From Lysinibacillus xylanilyticus (GTDB lineage Bacteria > Bacillota > Bacilli > Bacillales_A > Planococcaceae), in assembly GCF_001183605.1 (NCBI RefSeq), contig NZ_LFXJ01000002.1:426375-490374 (forward strand): 64,000 nt of DNA. The letters run 5' to 3'. This document shows, one piece after another, positions 9,583 through 16,524 of the stretch. A program made the position numbers and the translations under genes. The notes beneath the pieces were generated by a model that made no database searches, had not been told where the DNA came from, and was given only the letters and a program-made list of their open reading frames with translations. Each line of letters begins with the position of its first letter. Position 1 is the first letter of the stretch.

Positions 9583-9643
9583 TGTTTTGGTGTAAATATT
9601 TTGAATCAACTATATCTCAGACAAAAGTCTGAGTCTACTAGCG

Positions 9644-9672
9644 TTGACTTTTTTCGCAAAATTTTTTAATAT
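9644..9672 (+). promoter_or_regulatory. Sigma-A promoter of azoR
   Basis: TTGACT (9644-9649), exactly 17 bp, TAATAT (9667-9672). Predicted transcription start about 9679. Confidence 0.85.
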
Positions 9673-9679
9673 ACTTATA

Positions 9680-9697
9680 TATCTTGAATTCGAGATA
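9680..9697 (+). promoter_or_regulatory. MhqR-type operator over azoR start point
   Basis: TATCTTGAATTCGAGATA is a near-perfect 18 bp palindrome. It matches the operator I know for MhqR, the MarR-type quinone-responsive repressor of B. subtilis (tATCTcgaAtTCgAGATa). It lies right at the predicted +1, where binding would block transcription. No MhqR gene is in the window. Confidence 0.8.
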
Positions 9698-9729
9698 TTA
9701 AACTTAGATATTAAGGGAGAATTTATACA

Positions 9730-10353
9730 ATGAATGTATTAGTAGTAAAAGCTAACAACCGTCCAGATGGTATTTCAACAAAAATGTATGACACATTTAT
9801 GGAAAATGTACAAGGTGTAGATGTAACGACTTTTGACGTATTCGCAGAAGACATGCCTTATTTCGGTCAAGATCTTTTCAATGCTTTTGGTAAAGTTCAA
9901 AATGGTGAAGCGTTAACTGACGTTGAATCACGTCTTTTAGCAGCAAAACAAAAAGCTATGGACGCTTTAACTGCAGCTAATGTTGTTGTATTTGCTTTCC
10001 CACTTTGGAACTTAACAATTCCAGCGAAATTACAAACTTTCATTGACTATGTATTCCAAGCTGGTTATACATTTAAATATAATGAAAACGGTCAATTAGA
10101 AGGCTTAATGGGTGACAAAAAAGTTGTAATTTTAAATGCTCGTGGTGGTTACTATTCTTCACCTGAAGCACGACCAATGGAAATGTCAGTTAACTACATC
10201 AAAAATGTTGTTGGCATGTTCGGTATGGGAATTATCGAAGAGGTTATCATTGAAGGTCATAACGCGTCTCAAGATAAAGCACAAGAAATTATTGCAAATG
10301 GCCTAGAAGCGGTTAAAAAAGTAGCTCAATCTTTACAAACTGTAAACGCATAA
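9730..10353 (+). CDS. azoR: FMN-dependent NADH:quinone/azo oxidoreductase
   Basis: 207 aa flavodoxin-fold reductase of the AzoR/AcpD family, which reduces quinones and azo compounds with NADH using FMN. Seen: the N-terminal phosphate loop region (VVKANNRPDGISTKM), FPLWNLTIPAKLQTFIDYV and the NARGGYYS flavin loop. The MhqR-type operator upstream suggests induction by quinones or electrophiles, as for B. subtilis azoR2. AAGGGAG ribosome site. Confidence 0.93.
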   Translation: MNVLVVKANNRPDGISTKMYDTFMENVQGVDVTTFDVFAEDMPYFGQDLFNAFGKVQNGEALTDVESRLLAAKQKAMDALTAANVVVFAFPLWNLTIPAKLQTFIDYVFQAGYTFKYNENGQLEGLMGDKKVVILNARGGYYSSPEARPMEMSVNYIKNVVGMFGMGIIEEVIIEGHNASQDKAQEIIANGLEAVKKVAQSLQTVNA

Positions 10354-10368
10354 TAAATTATTTTTTAA

Positions 10369-10402
10369 CAAAAGTTCTCTCTAATTCGAGAGGACTTTTT
10401 TT
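10369..10402 (+). terminator. Terminator of azoR
   Basis: 12 bp stem AAAAGTTCTCTC/GAGAGGACTTTT followed by a T run. Confidence 0.85.
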
Positions 10403-10582
10403 ATTTCTTTCATAGAGGTATGGTAATGGTGAAGAGGTCTAAAATACTGGTATTATGCGCATATTTTTGATTTACATTTAATAACATCATATTGTGTGAA
10501 ATAATTATGAAATGATATTAATCTATCTTTATTGAGTAAAGTGTTTTGCTATTTGGTTAAAAGTACATACAATTAGGACTAT

Positions 10583-10612
10583 TTGTTCAGTTAATAAAGC
10601 AATTAGTATAAT
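10583..10612 (+). promoter_or_regulatory. Probable promoter of the SLH-nucleotidase gene
   Basis: TTGTTC (10583-10588), 18 bp, TATAAT (10607-10612). Nothing else is evident between 10403 and 10582. Confidence 0.5.
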
Positions 10613-10659
10613 ATAATAGAAATCGTAGGAAAATATTAGATTTTCAAGGAGGGTGTTTC

Positions 10660-13020
10660 ATGAATAAGAAATTAATGACTAAATTCTTAGCGATGTTACT
10701 TGTTCTATTCACAGTCTTACCATTTGGACTATCCGCAAATGCTGCATCAAACGATGTAACACGTGGGGATTATGTAAAAGAATTAGTAGAAAGTTTAAAT
10801 GTAGACCTAGGTGATGGTTCCAAAATTGCCTTCACTGACGTCTCTAAGGATCTAGCCCCGTATGTAGAAAAAGCAGTAGAATTGAAGCTTATTAACGGTA
10901 AAACTTCGACATTATTTGGTCCAAATGATAAATTGACACGTCAACAAGCATTTGTTATTTCTGCTCGTGGATTAGTCAAAGAAAACGCTCCACTTTCTGT
11001 GTTAGATAAGTTTAAAGATGCAGATCAAGTTGCAACAACACATAAGCAAGATTTAGCAAATGCCGTTGCTGCAAACATATTACAAGGCTTTGCGGATAAC
11101 ACAATTCGCCCTCGTGACTATGTAACAACTAAGCAAATGCAAAGTATTATTGAACGCTTTGTAGCCGAATACAAATTACCTACATCTACATCTAAAGTAG
11201 ATCTTCAAATTTTAGGAACAACAGATATTCATACAAACCTTGCAAATTATAATTATTTCTTAGATAAAGAATCAGCTGATGTAGGTTTAGCAAACACAGC
11301 AACATTAATTGAACAAGCCCGTTCTAAAAATCAAAACACATTATTATTTGATAATGGCGATTTAATTCAAGGAACGCCACTAGGATCATATAAAGCGTTA
11401 GAGAACGTTTTAAAACCGGGTGAAGTTCATCCAGCTATTGCAGCACTAAATGCACTGAAATATGATGGTGGAACTTTAGGGAACCATGAGTTCAACTATG
11501 GTTTAAAGTTTTTAGATGAAGTATTAAATGATGCAAAATATCCAGTCGTAAATGCAAACACATACGACGCTAAAACAAAAAAACACATGTATACACCTTA
11601 TGTAATTCTTGATAAAGAGGTTGTAGACAATACAGGTAAAAAGCACACAATTAAAGTTGGCGTTACAGGTATCGTACCAACAAAAATTGTTGAATGGGAT
11701 GCTATTCATTTAGCAGGCAAAGTAGAAATGCAAGAACCAGTTGAAGCGGTTAAAGCGGTTGTACCAGAAATGCAAAAAGCAGGTGCAGACGTAATTGTAG
11801 TACTTTCACACTCAGGTATTGGTGAGGATACTTACGTAAAAGGCAACGAGAACGTAGGATACCAAATCTCTGAGATTAAAGGGGTAGACGCTTTAATTAC
11901 AGGTCACTCTCATTTAACATTCCCAGGTGACTATAAAAATCTTAAAAATGTTGATCAAGAAAAAGGGACAATTAACGGAGTACCTACAGTAATGGCAGGA
12001 AGCTATGGTAGCTATCTTGGAGTTATTGATTTAAAACTAGAACAACAAGGCTCTAAATGGGTTGTAGTGGATGGAAAAGGTTCTATCCGTTCTATCAAAC
12101 AAGAAGGCTTACAACCATCTAAAACAGTTTTAAATGTAATTAAAGAAGCGCATGAAGGTACGTTGAAGTATATACGTCAGCCTGTTGGTGAGACAACTGC
12201 ACCAATCCATAGCTACTTCTCGATGGTTCAAGATGATCCTTCTATTCAAATTGTGACACAAGCTCAAAAATGGTTTATTGAAAAAGAATTAAAAGGTACT
12301 GCTGATGAAAAAACACCAATACTTTCTGCTGGTGCTCCTTTCAAGGCAGGCTCTCGTAATAACCCTACAGATTACACAAACATTCCTGTAGGTCCGCTTG
12401 CAATTAAAAATATGGCAGACATCTATTATTACGATAATACTGTCGCTACGATTAAAGTAACAGGTGCACAAGCAATTGAATGGTTAGAAATGGCTGCTGG
12501 TATTTTTGCAACAGTTGATCCAAATAAAACTGAAGAGCAAAATATTATTGACCCAGAGGCACGTTCTTACAATTTTGACGTATTAGATGGTTTGACATAT
12601 CAAATCGACGTAACATCACCAACGAAATATGATAGTCGAGGTATTCTAGTAAACGGAAAAGCAAATCGTATTAAAAACGTGCAATACAACGGTAAACCAA
12701 TCGATTTGAAGAAAGAATTTATCATTATTACGAACAATTACCGCGTGGGTGGTTCTTATGGTGCCACATTTAAAAATACAGATGGTTCTAACATAACAAA
12801 CTATGCTTATGAAAATCGTCAAGCTGTAATTGATTACATTATGGAAAACAAAACAATTAATCCTGCTGCGGATAACAACTGGTCATTTGCACCATTCCCA
12901 GCAAATACAAAAATTATTTACAACTCTGCTAAGGATGCACAAAAAGTCATTCCTGCCGGTAGCAATATCGAATATTTAGGAGATACAGAAGGCGGCTTTG
13001 GTAAATATTTAATTAAGTAA
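10660..13020 (+). CDS. SLH-anchored 5'-nucleotidase / 2',3'-cyclic phosphodiesterase
   Basis: 786 aa exported enzyme. A Sec signal (MNKKLMTKFLAMLLVLF..) ends at ANAAS near residue 30. Residues 30-170 hold S-layer-homology repeats (GDYVKELVESL, AFTDVSKDLAPYVEKAVEL, KLTRQQAFVI, FADNTIRPRDYVT). The metallophosphatase domain (about 182-470) has TTDIHTN, FDNGDLIQGTPLGSY, GNHEFNYG and GHSH. A 5'-nucleotidase C-terminal domain (about 505-740) follows. The family releases phosphate and nucleosides from extracellular nucleotides (CpdB/YfkN type). The SLH part should hold it on wall polysaccharide. Strong AAGGAGG site. Confidence 0.92.
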   Translation: MNKKLMTKFLAMLLVLFTVLPFGLSANAASNDVTRGDYVKELVESLNVDLGDGSKIAFTDVSKDLAPYVEKAVELKLINGKTSTLFGPNDKLTRQQAFVISARGLVKENAPLSVLDKFKDADQVATTHKQDLANAVAANILQGFADNTIRPRDYVTTKQMQSIIERFVAEYKLPTSTSKVDLQILGTTDIHTNLANYNYFLDKESADVGLANTATLIEQARSKNQNTLLFDNGDLIQGTPLGSYKALENVLKPGEVHPAIAALNALKYDGGTLGNHEFNYGLKFLDEVLNDAKYPVVNANTYDAKTKKHMYTPYVILDKEVVDNTGKKHTIKVGVTGIVPTKIVEWDAIHLAGKVEMQEPVEAVKAVVPEMQKAGADVIVVLSHSGIGEDTYVKGNENVGYQISEIKGVDALITGHSHLTFPGDYKNLKNVDQEKGTINGVPTVMAGSYGSYLGVIDLKLEQQGSKWVVVDGKGSIRSIKQEGLQPSKTVLNVIKEAHEGTLKYIRQPVGETTAPIHSYFSMVQDDPSIQIVTQAQKWFIEKELKGTADEKTPILSAGAPFKAGSRNNPTDYTNIPVGPLAIKNMADIYYYDNTVATIKVTGAQAIEWLEMAAGIFATVDPNKTEEQNIIDPEARSYNFDVLDGLTYQIDVTSPTKYDSRGILVNGKANRIKNVQYNGKPIDLKKEFIIITNNYRVGGSYGATFKNTDGSNITNYAYENRQAVIDYIMENKTINPAADNNWSFAPFPANTKIIYNSAKDAQKVIPAGSNIEYLGDTEGGFGKYLIK

Positions 13021-13032
13021 TAAAGAAATATT

Positions 13033-13071
13033 AAAAGGAGAGTGCGTTGTTAAACGCTGCTCTCCTTTTTG
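13033..13071 (+). terminator. Terminator of the SLH-nucleotidase gene
   Basis: Stem AAAAGGAGAG/CTCTCCTTTT (with extra GCG pairing inside) and a T run; it abuts the 3' end of the antisense pseudogene remnant. Confidence 0.85.
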
Positions 13072-13495
13072 TGTCGCTCAAATGTATGATAACGTGTTCC
13101 TTGAAATGTTAATAAGCCATAGTCACCATCTGCAAGCTGTCCATAATCGCGACCATTCATTTTTAATTTGTCTTAACCTGGAATCCATGTACTTCTTGCG
13201 CCCATGGATTGACAACGTTCCCCGTATATACTGTTGTAAATACGATAGGCTTCGTTATGCCTTTAAATTAAATCTCCATGTATAGCAAATTTCTTATCTT
13301 CTAGTTTTTCAATATATGTAAACGTAAATGAAATTTTTGGATAAATGTCAGCGTCAAAAAGTCAAGAGATACAAGATGCACATCGCGATCAAAGTTTTTC
13401 GTAGAAACACTAGCAACAGCGATTTCAAAGGAGATAAACAATGGAAGGTGTCATAATAATGAAATCATGTGCATCTATATAGAAGTAAGTTGCCA
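13071..13495 (-). pseudogene. Decayed YceI-family gene joined to a DUF2500-like tail
   Basis: Read on the minus strand, conserved pieces lie in several frames. MATYFYIDAHDFIIM (from 13495) resembles the YceI N-terminus, followed by a deletion. Then FEIAVASVSTKNFDRDVHL, a frameshift, ADIYPKISFTFTYIEKL, a stop, and GITKPIVFTTVYTGNVVNPW, all in YceI order. After another stop, MNGRDYGQLADGDYG and LLTFQGTRYHTFER match the end of DUF2500 proteins. It looks like a dead gene with at least one frameshift, two stops, an internal deletion and a fusion point near 13160. The plus-strand ORF here is an antisense shadow. Family names are from memory. Confidence 0.68.
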
Positions 13496-13742
13496 TTTTC
13501 AATGTAAATATTAGACGACCATGACTCTCCTCTAATTGGACGGTCATGGCTAATTTCTATGCCATCATTAGTCTTCATAGTTAGATAAGGTAGTAGTTAC
13601 CTCGAAAATGATAAAACACTCTTAAGTTACATTTAGTAATTAAATAAAAAACAGTAAATAGATTACTGTAAGTAAATAAGTTACTTCAAATTTACTTTTT
13701 TAAAAATAATCGTTACAATAGAGTACATAAGAGGTGAAAAAA
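13496..13742 (+). promoter_or_regulatory. Upstream region of HxlR gene with two dyads
   Basis: A CCATGAC/GTCATGG hairpin lies at about 13519-13548. Two adjacent inverted repeats with the same layout follow: CAGTAA-N5-TTACTG (13652-13668) and AAGTAA-N5-TTACTT (13670-13686). They lie 57-91 bp before the HxlR start and are plausible sites for autoregulation; HxlR proteins bind short AT-rich dyads as dimers. No gene seen. Confidence 0.5.
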
Positions 13743-14048
13743 ATGAATGAGTCAAATTTATGTCCTCGTTTAGCTAAAGCAATGGATTTAATTGGAAAAC
13801 GCTGGACAGGGCTAATTTTATATCAATTATTAGACGGACCACAGCGTTTCAATGAGATAGAATCTTCATTACCTGTAAGTGGTCGTTTATTATCTGAACG
13901 TTTAAAGGAGCTAGAAAAAGAAGGGCTTGTTGAACGAAAAGTATATTCAGAGGTACCAGTGCGTGTTGAGTATTCTTTGACGGATAAAGGCTGGGCATTA
14001 GAAGGAGCAATCCGCAATATTGAATCATGGGCAACGAGCTGGCTTTAA
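13743..14048 (+). CDS. HxlR-family transcriptional regulator
   Basis: 101 aa winged-helix protein: CPRLAKAMDLIGKRWTGLILYQL, then RFNEIESSLP, ISGRLLSERLKELE-type recognition helix (here PVSGRLLSERLKELEKEGLV) and the wing YSLTDKGWAL. The N-terminal Cys (C8, MNESNLCPR) is in the position used for thiol or quinone sensing in YodB/HypR-type members; whether it senses here is inference. ATG 13743 is used because AGAGGTG is well spaced; GTG 13734 lies inside it. Targets unknown; the gene stands alone. Confidence 0.88.
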   Translation: MNESNLCPRLAKAMDLIGKRWTGLILYQLLDGPQRFNEIESSLPVSGRLLSERLKELEKEGLVERKVYSEVPVRVEYSLTDKGWALEGAIRNIESWATSWL

Positions 14049-14146
14049 AATTATGAAGCTCGAATTTCTGATGGATAGATAGACATTGGGCATATGTAAT
14101 ACTAATGACCAGGAATTTTCTTTATCATATTCATCATCTCTGCAGG

Positions 14147-14183
14147 GACTCTCGCTACCCGTTAAGGCGAGATAAAAAATAAC
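14147..14183 (+). repeat. Third-family short repeat, copy C1
   Basis: CTCGCTACCCGTTAAGGCGAG followed by ATAAAAAATAA. It shares the CCGTTAA centre, flanking inverted bases and A-rich tail with copies near 26326 and 62331. Confidence 0.5.
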
Positions 14184-14263
14184 CTTCATTTTACTTGTCA
14201 AATTAGGGTTCTAAATCCATACTAGTGTAGAGTAAGAAGGACGTTAGAAAGGAATTAGCTCTT

Positions 14264-15178
14264 ATGACAAAAGAACAATGGGCTGCGGATTTAGCACAGA
14301 GCGTTAATCCAGCCAATATTAAGTTAGATGAATCATTACATCAATATACTATGACAAAATTAGGCGGTAAAGCGGATGTTTTCGTTCTCGTTGAAACAGA
14401 GGAAGAGGCAGCAACGGTTATTCGCTATGCCCATAAAAATAATATACCTTTATTAATGTTAGGTAATGGATCTAATATGGTCGTTCGTGATGGCGGTCTT
14501 CGAGGGATCGTTGTTACATTTTCATTTTTAGATGAGATTCACATTAATGGTGACCATGTTTATGCGCAAAGCGGTGCACTTATTAAGGATGTATCGAAAC
14601 TAGCCGCAGCTGCATCTTTAACAGGTTTTGAATTTGCATGTGGTATCCCTGGCTCAGTTGGTGGAGCTATGGCAATGAATGCAGGTGCATATGGCGGTGA
14701 AATTAAGGATATTATTATTTCTTCGAAAGTATTAACAAAAGAAGGCGAAATTTTAATATTATCGAAAGATGAGCTTGAACTTAGTTATCGTCAAAGTATC
14801 ATTGCTAAGAAGGGATATTATGTATTATCATCCGAATTTCAATTAACAAAAGGTGTACAGGAAGAAATTGATGCAAAAATTGCTGATTTAACGTTTCAAC
14901 GAGAATCTAAGCAGCCGTTAGAATACCCATCTGCAGGGAGTGTTTTTAAGCGCCCGCCAGGTCACTTTGCTGGCAAGCTTATTCAAGATAGTGGCTTACA
15001 AGGAAAAGGCGTAGGTGATGCAGAGGTATCAACGAAGCATGCAGGCTTTATTGTTAATAAAGGTAATGCAACGGCTACTGACTATATTGCAACAATCCAA
15101 ATGGTACAACGAGTAGTTAAAGAAAAGTTTGGCATCGATTTAGAAACAGAAGTAAAAATCGTTGGTGACGAATTATAG
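14264..15178 (+). CDS. murB: UDP-N-acetylenolpyruvoylglucosamine reductase
   Basis: 304 aa FAD enzyme making UDP-MurNAc, the second committed step of peptidoglycan synthesis. Seen: the FAD-binding domain (LGNGSNMVVRDGGLRG, GIPGSVGGAMAMNAGAYGGE) and the C-terminal substrate domain with YPSAGSVFKRP, carrying the catalytic Ser, and GKLIQDSGLQGKGVGDAEVS. Length matches Bacillus MurB. AAGGAAT ribosome site. Followed by its own terminator, which lies immediately before exoA. Confidence 0.96.
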   Translation: MTKEQWAADLAQSVNPANIKLDESLHQYTMTKLGGKADVFVLVETEEEAATVIRYAHKNNIPLLMLGNGSNMVVRDGGLRGIVVTFSFLDEIHINGDHVYAQSGALIKDVSKLAAAASLTGFEFACGIPGSVGGAMAMNAGAYGGEIKDIIISSKVLTKEGEILILSKDELELSYRQSIIAKKGYYVLSSEFQLTKGVQEEIDAKIADLTFQRESKQPLEYPSAGSVFKRPPGHFAGKLIQDSGLQGKGVGDAEVSTKHAGFIVNKGNATATDYIATIQMVQRVVKEKFGIDLETEVKIVGDEL

Positions 15179-15183
15179 GATAC

Positions 15184-15216
15184 TACGCCCTTCACTAATG
15201 GTGGAGGGCGTTTTTT
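15184..15216 (+). terminator. Terminator of murB
   Basis: 11 bp stem ACGCCCTTCAC/GTGGAGGGCGT and six T's, directly before the exoA ribosome site. Confidence 0.9.
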
Positions 15217-15232
15217 GAGGAGTGAAACAAAA

Positions 15233-15988
15233 ATGAAGTTTATATCATGGAATGTTAATGGAATTCGAGCCTGCTTAGGCAAAGGGTTTTTAGATTTCTT
15301 CAATCATGTAGATGCGGATTTTTTCTGTATTCAAGAAACAAAGTGCCAGGCTGAACAAGTGGAGATTTCTCTTGAGGGATATGAGCAATATTGGAATTAT
15401 GCACAAAAGAAAGGTTATTCAGGTACAGCCATCTTTACAAAACATACTCCACTTGCAGTACGTTATGGGGTTGGTGACAATGAATCGCAGGAAGAGGGGA
15501 GAATTATTACACTAGAGTATGAAGATTTTTACTTAGTGAATGTTTATACCCCAAATTCACAGCGTGATTTAGCTAGACTACCTGTTCGTTTAGAATGGGA
15601 AGATCGATTAGCGCTATATTTAAAAGAGCTAGATTCCAAAAAACCTATAGTTTACTGTGGTGATTTAAACGTCGCACATATGGAAATTGATTTAAAAAAT
15701 GCGAAGTCTAATGTTGGTAATTCAGGTTTTACATATGAAGAACGTGAAAAAATGACGGAGCTTTTGGCTAGTGGTTTTGTAGATTCATTCCGCTACATGT
15801 ATCCAGATACAACAGATCACTATACATGGTGGTCTTATATGAATAAAGTTCGCGAGCGTAATATAGGATGGCGTATTGACTACTTTATTGTTTCAGAAAG
15901 ACTAAAGAACAAAATTAATGTCGCAAGTATTCATTCACAAATTATGGGCAGTGATCATTGTCCAATTGAATTACAGCTTAATAACTAA
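15233..15988 (+). CDS. exoA: Exodeoxyribonuclease III / AP endonuclease
   Basis: 251 aa Mg-dependent EEP-fold nuclease of base-excision repair. Motifs in order: SWNVNGIRACL, IQETKCQ (catalytic Glu), GYSGTAIFTK, NVYTPNSQ, CGDLNVAH (Asp/Asn), WWSYMNKVRERNIGWRIDYF and GSDHCPIEL (final Asp-His). ATG 15233 is chosen because GAGGAGTG (15217-15224) is well spaced; the TTG at 15215 precedes it. Equivalent to B. subtilis ExoA (about 252 aa). Confidence 0.96.
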   Translation: MKFISWNVNGIRACLGKGFLDFFNHVDADFFCIQETKCQAEQVEISLEGYEQYWNYAQKKGYSGTAIFTKHTPLAVRYGVGDNESQEEGRIITLEYEDFYLVNVYTPNSQRDLARLPVRLEWEDRLALYLKELDSKKPIVYCGDLNVAHMEIDLKNAKSNVGNSGFTYEEREKMTELLASGFVDSFRYMYPDTTDHYTWWSYMNKVRERNIGWRIDYFIVSERLKNKINVASIHSQIMGSDHCPIELQLNN

Positions 15989-16040
15989 GATTTATGAACA
16001 ATAAAATGATCAATTAAAGTATGGCTCCCCAGCAAAACAA

Positions 16041-16192
16041 GTGGTTGATTTCCGTTCCGACTGGGCGCTTTGTTGTTGCTGTCGCTTCGCTTTCGCACAG
16101 AGCAGAGCTTCCTGGGGGCGTCCGATGAGCCGCTTCGTTCCTTTTTTTCGCTGATCCCCGAGGAGTCGCCCAGCCTCCACTCCAATCAACCT
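16041..16192 (+). repeat. Family-A repeat, near-complete copy A4
   Basis: About 152 bp. Left end GTGGTTGATTTCCGTTCCGA then CTGGGCGCT; one reverse core module (GTCGCTTCGCTTTCGCAC); a centre with CTGGGGGCGTCCGATGAGCC; right end GAGGAGTCGCCCAGCCTCC then ACTCCAATCAACC. The ends are imperfect inverted repeats, so the transcript could fold into one long hairpin. No coding content. Confidence 0.85.
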
Positions 16193-16294
16193 CTTCACAT
16201 ATCTTTTATCTTTTGGCACGATTGTCTAATTTTTAGTGATAGAACGAAACTTTTGCAACATAAATATTTTGTACGAAAGTGAAGTGTAATGGAA

Positions 16295-16362
16295 ACATAG
16301 GTAGAGGAAGTGCGTTCGCAGGGAAGCTATTAGCCTGGAATGGAAACCATCCTTATCTATAA
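16295..16362 (+). repeat. Family-A/B remnant
   Basis: Degenerate pieces: TACGAAAGTGAAGTG near 16271 and TAGCCTGGAATGGAAACCATCC at about 16340, recognisable only by comparison with intact copies. Confidence 0.4.
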
Positions 16363-16409
16363 CATTCACAAAGAGCCCCTTTAATATGACAATAGTTTTT
16401 CAACACCAT

Positions 16410-16449
16410 AAAAAATCGTATTTTCTAAAAGGAAATACGATTTTTTTTA
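16410..16449. terminator. Bidirectional terminator-like hairpin before acylase gene
   Basis: Stem AAAAATCGTATTT/AAATACGATTTTT with a T tract. It lies far (about 420 bp) from the exoA stop. Confidence 0.7.
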
Positions 16450-16524
16450 TACTGCAAAGCAATAAACATTAAACTTCGAATCTTTAAAAGGTAAAAGAAT
16501 ATATTGCAAAGAGGGGGTTGAGAT

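Noticed and set aside
9616..9633. CTCAGAC/GTCTGAG hairpin as terminator before azoR
   Set aside because: No T run follows and no gene precedes it directly.
13082..13285. 67-codon plus-strand ORF
   Set aside because: Antisense shadow of the decayed YceI/DUF2500 remnant.
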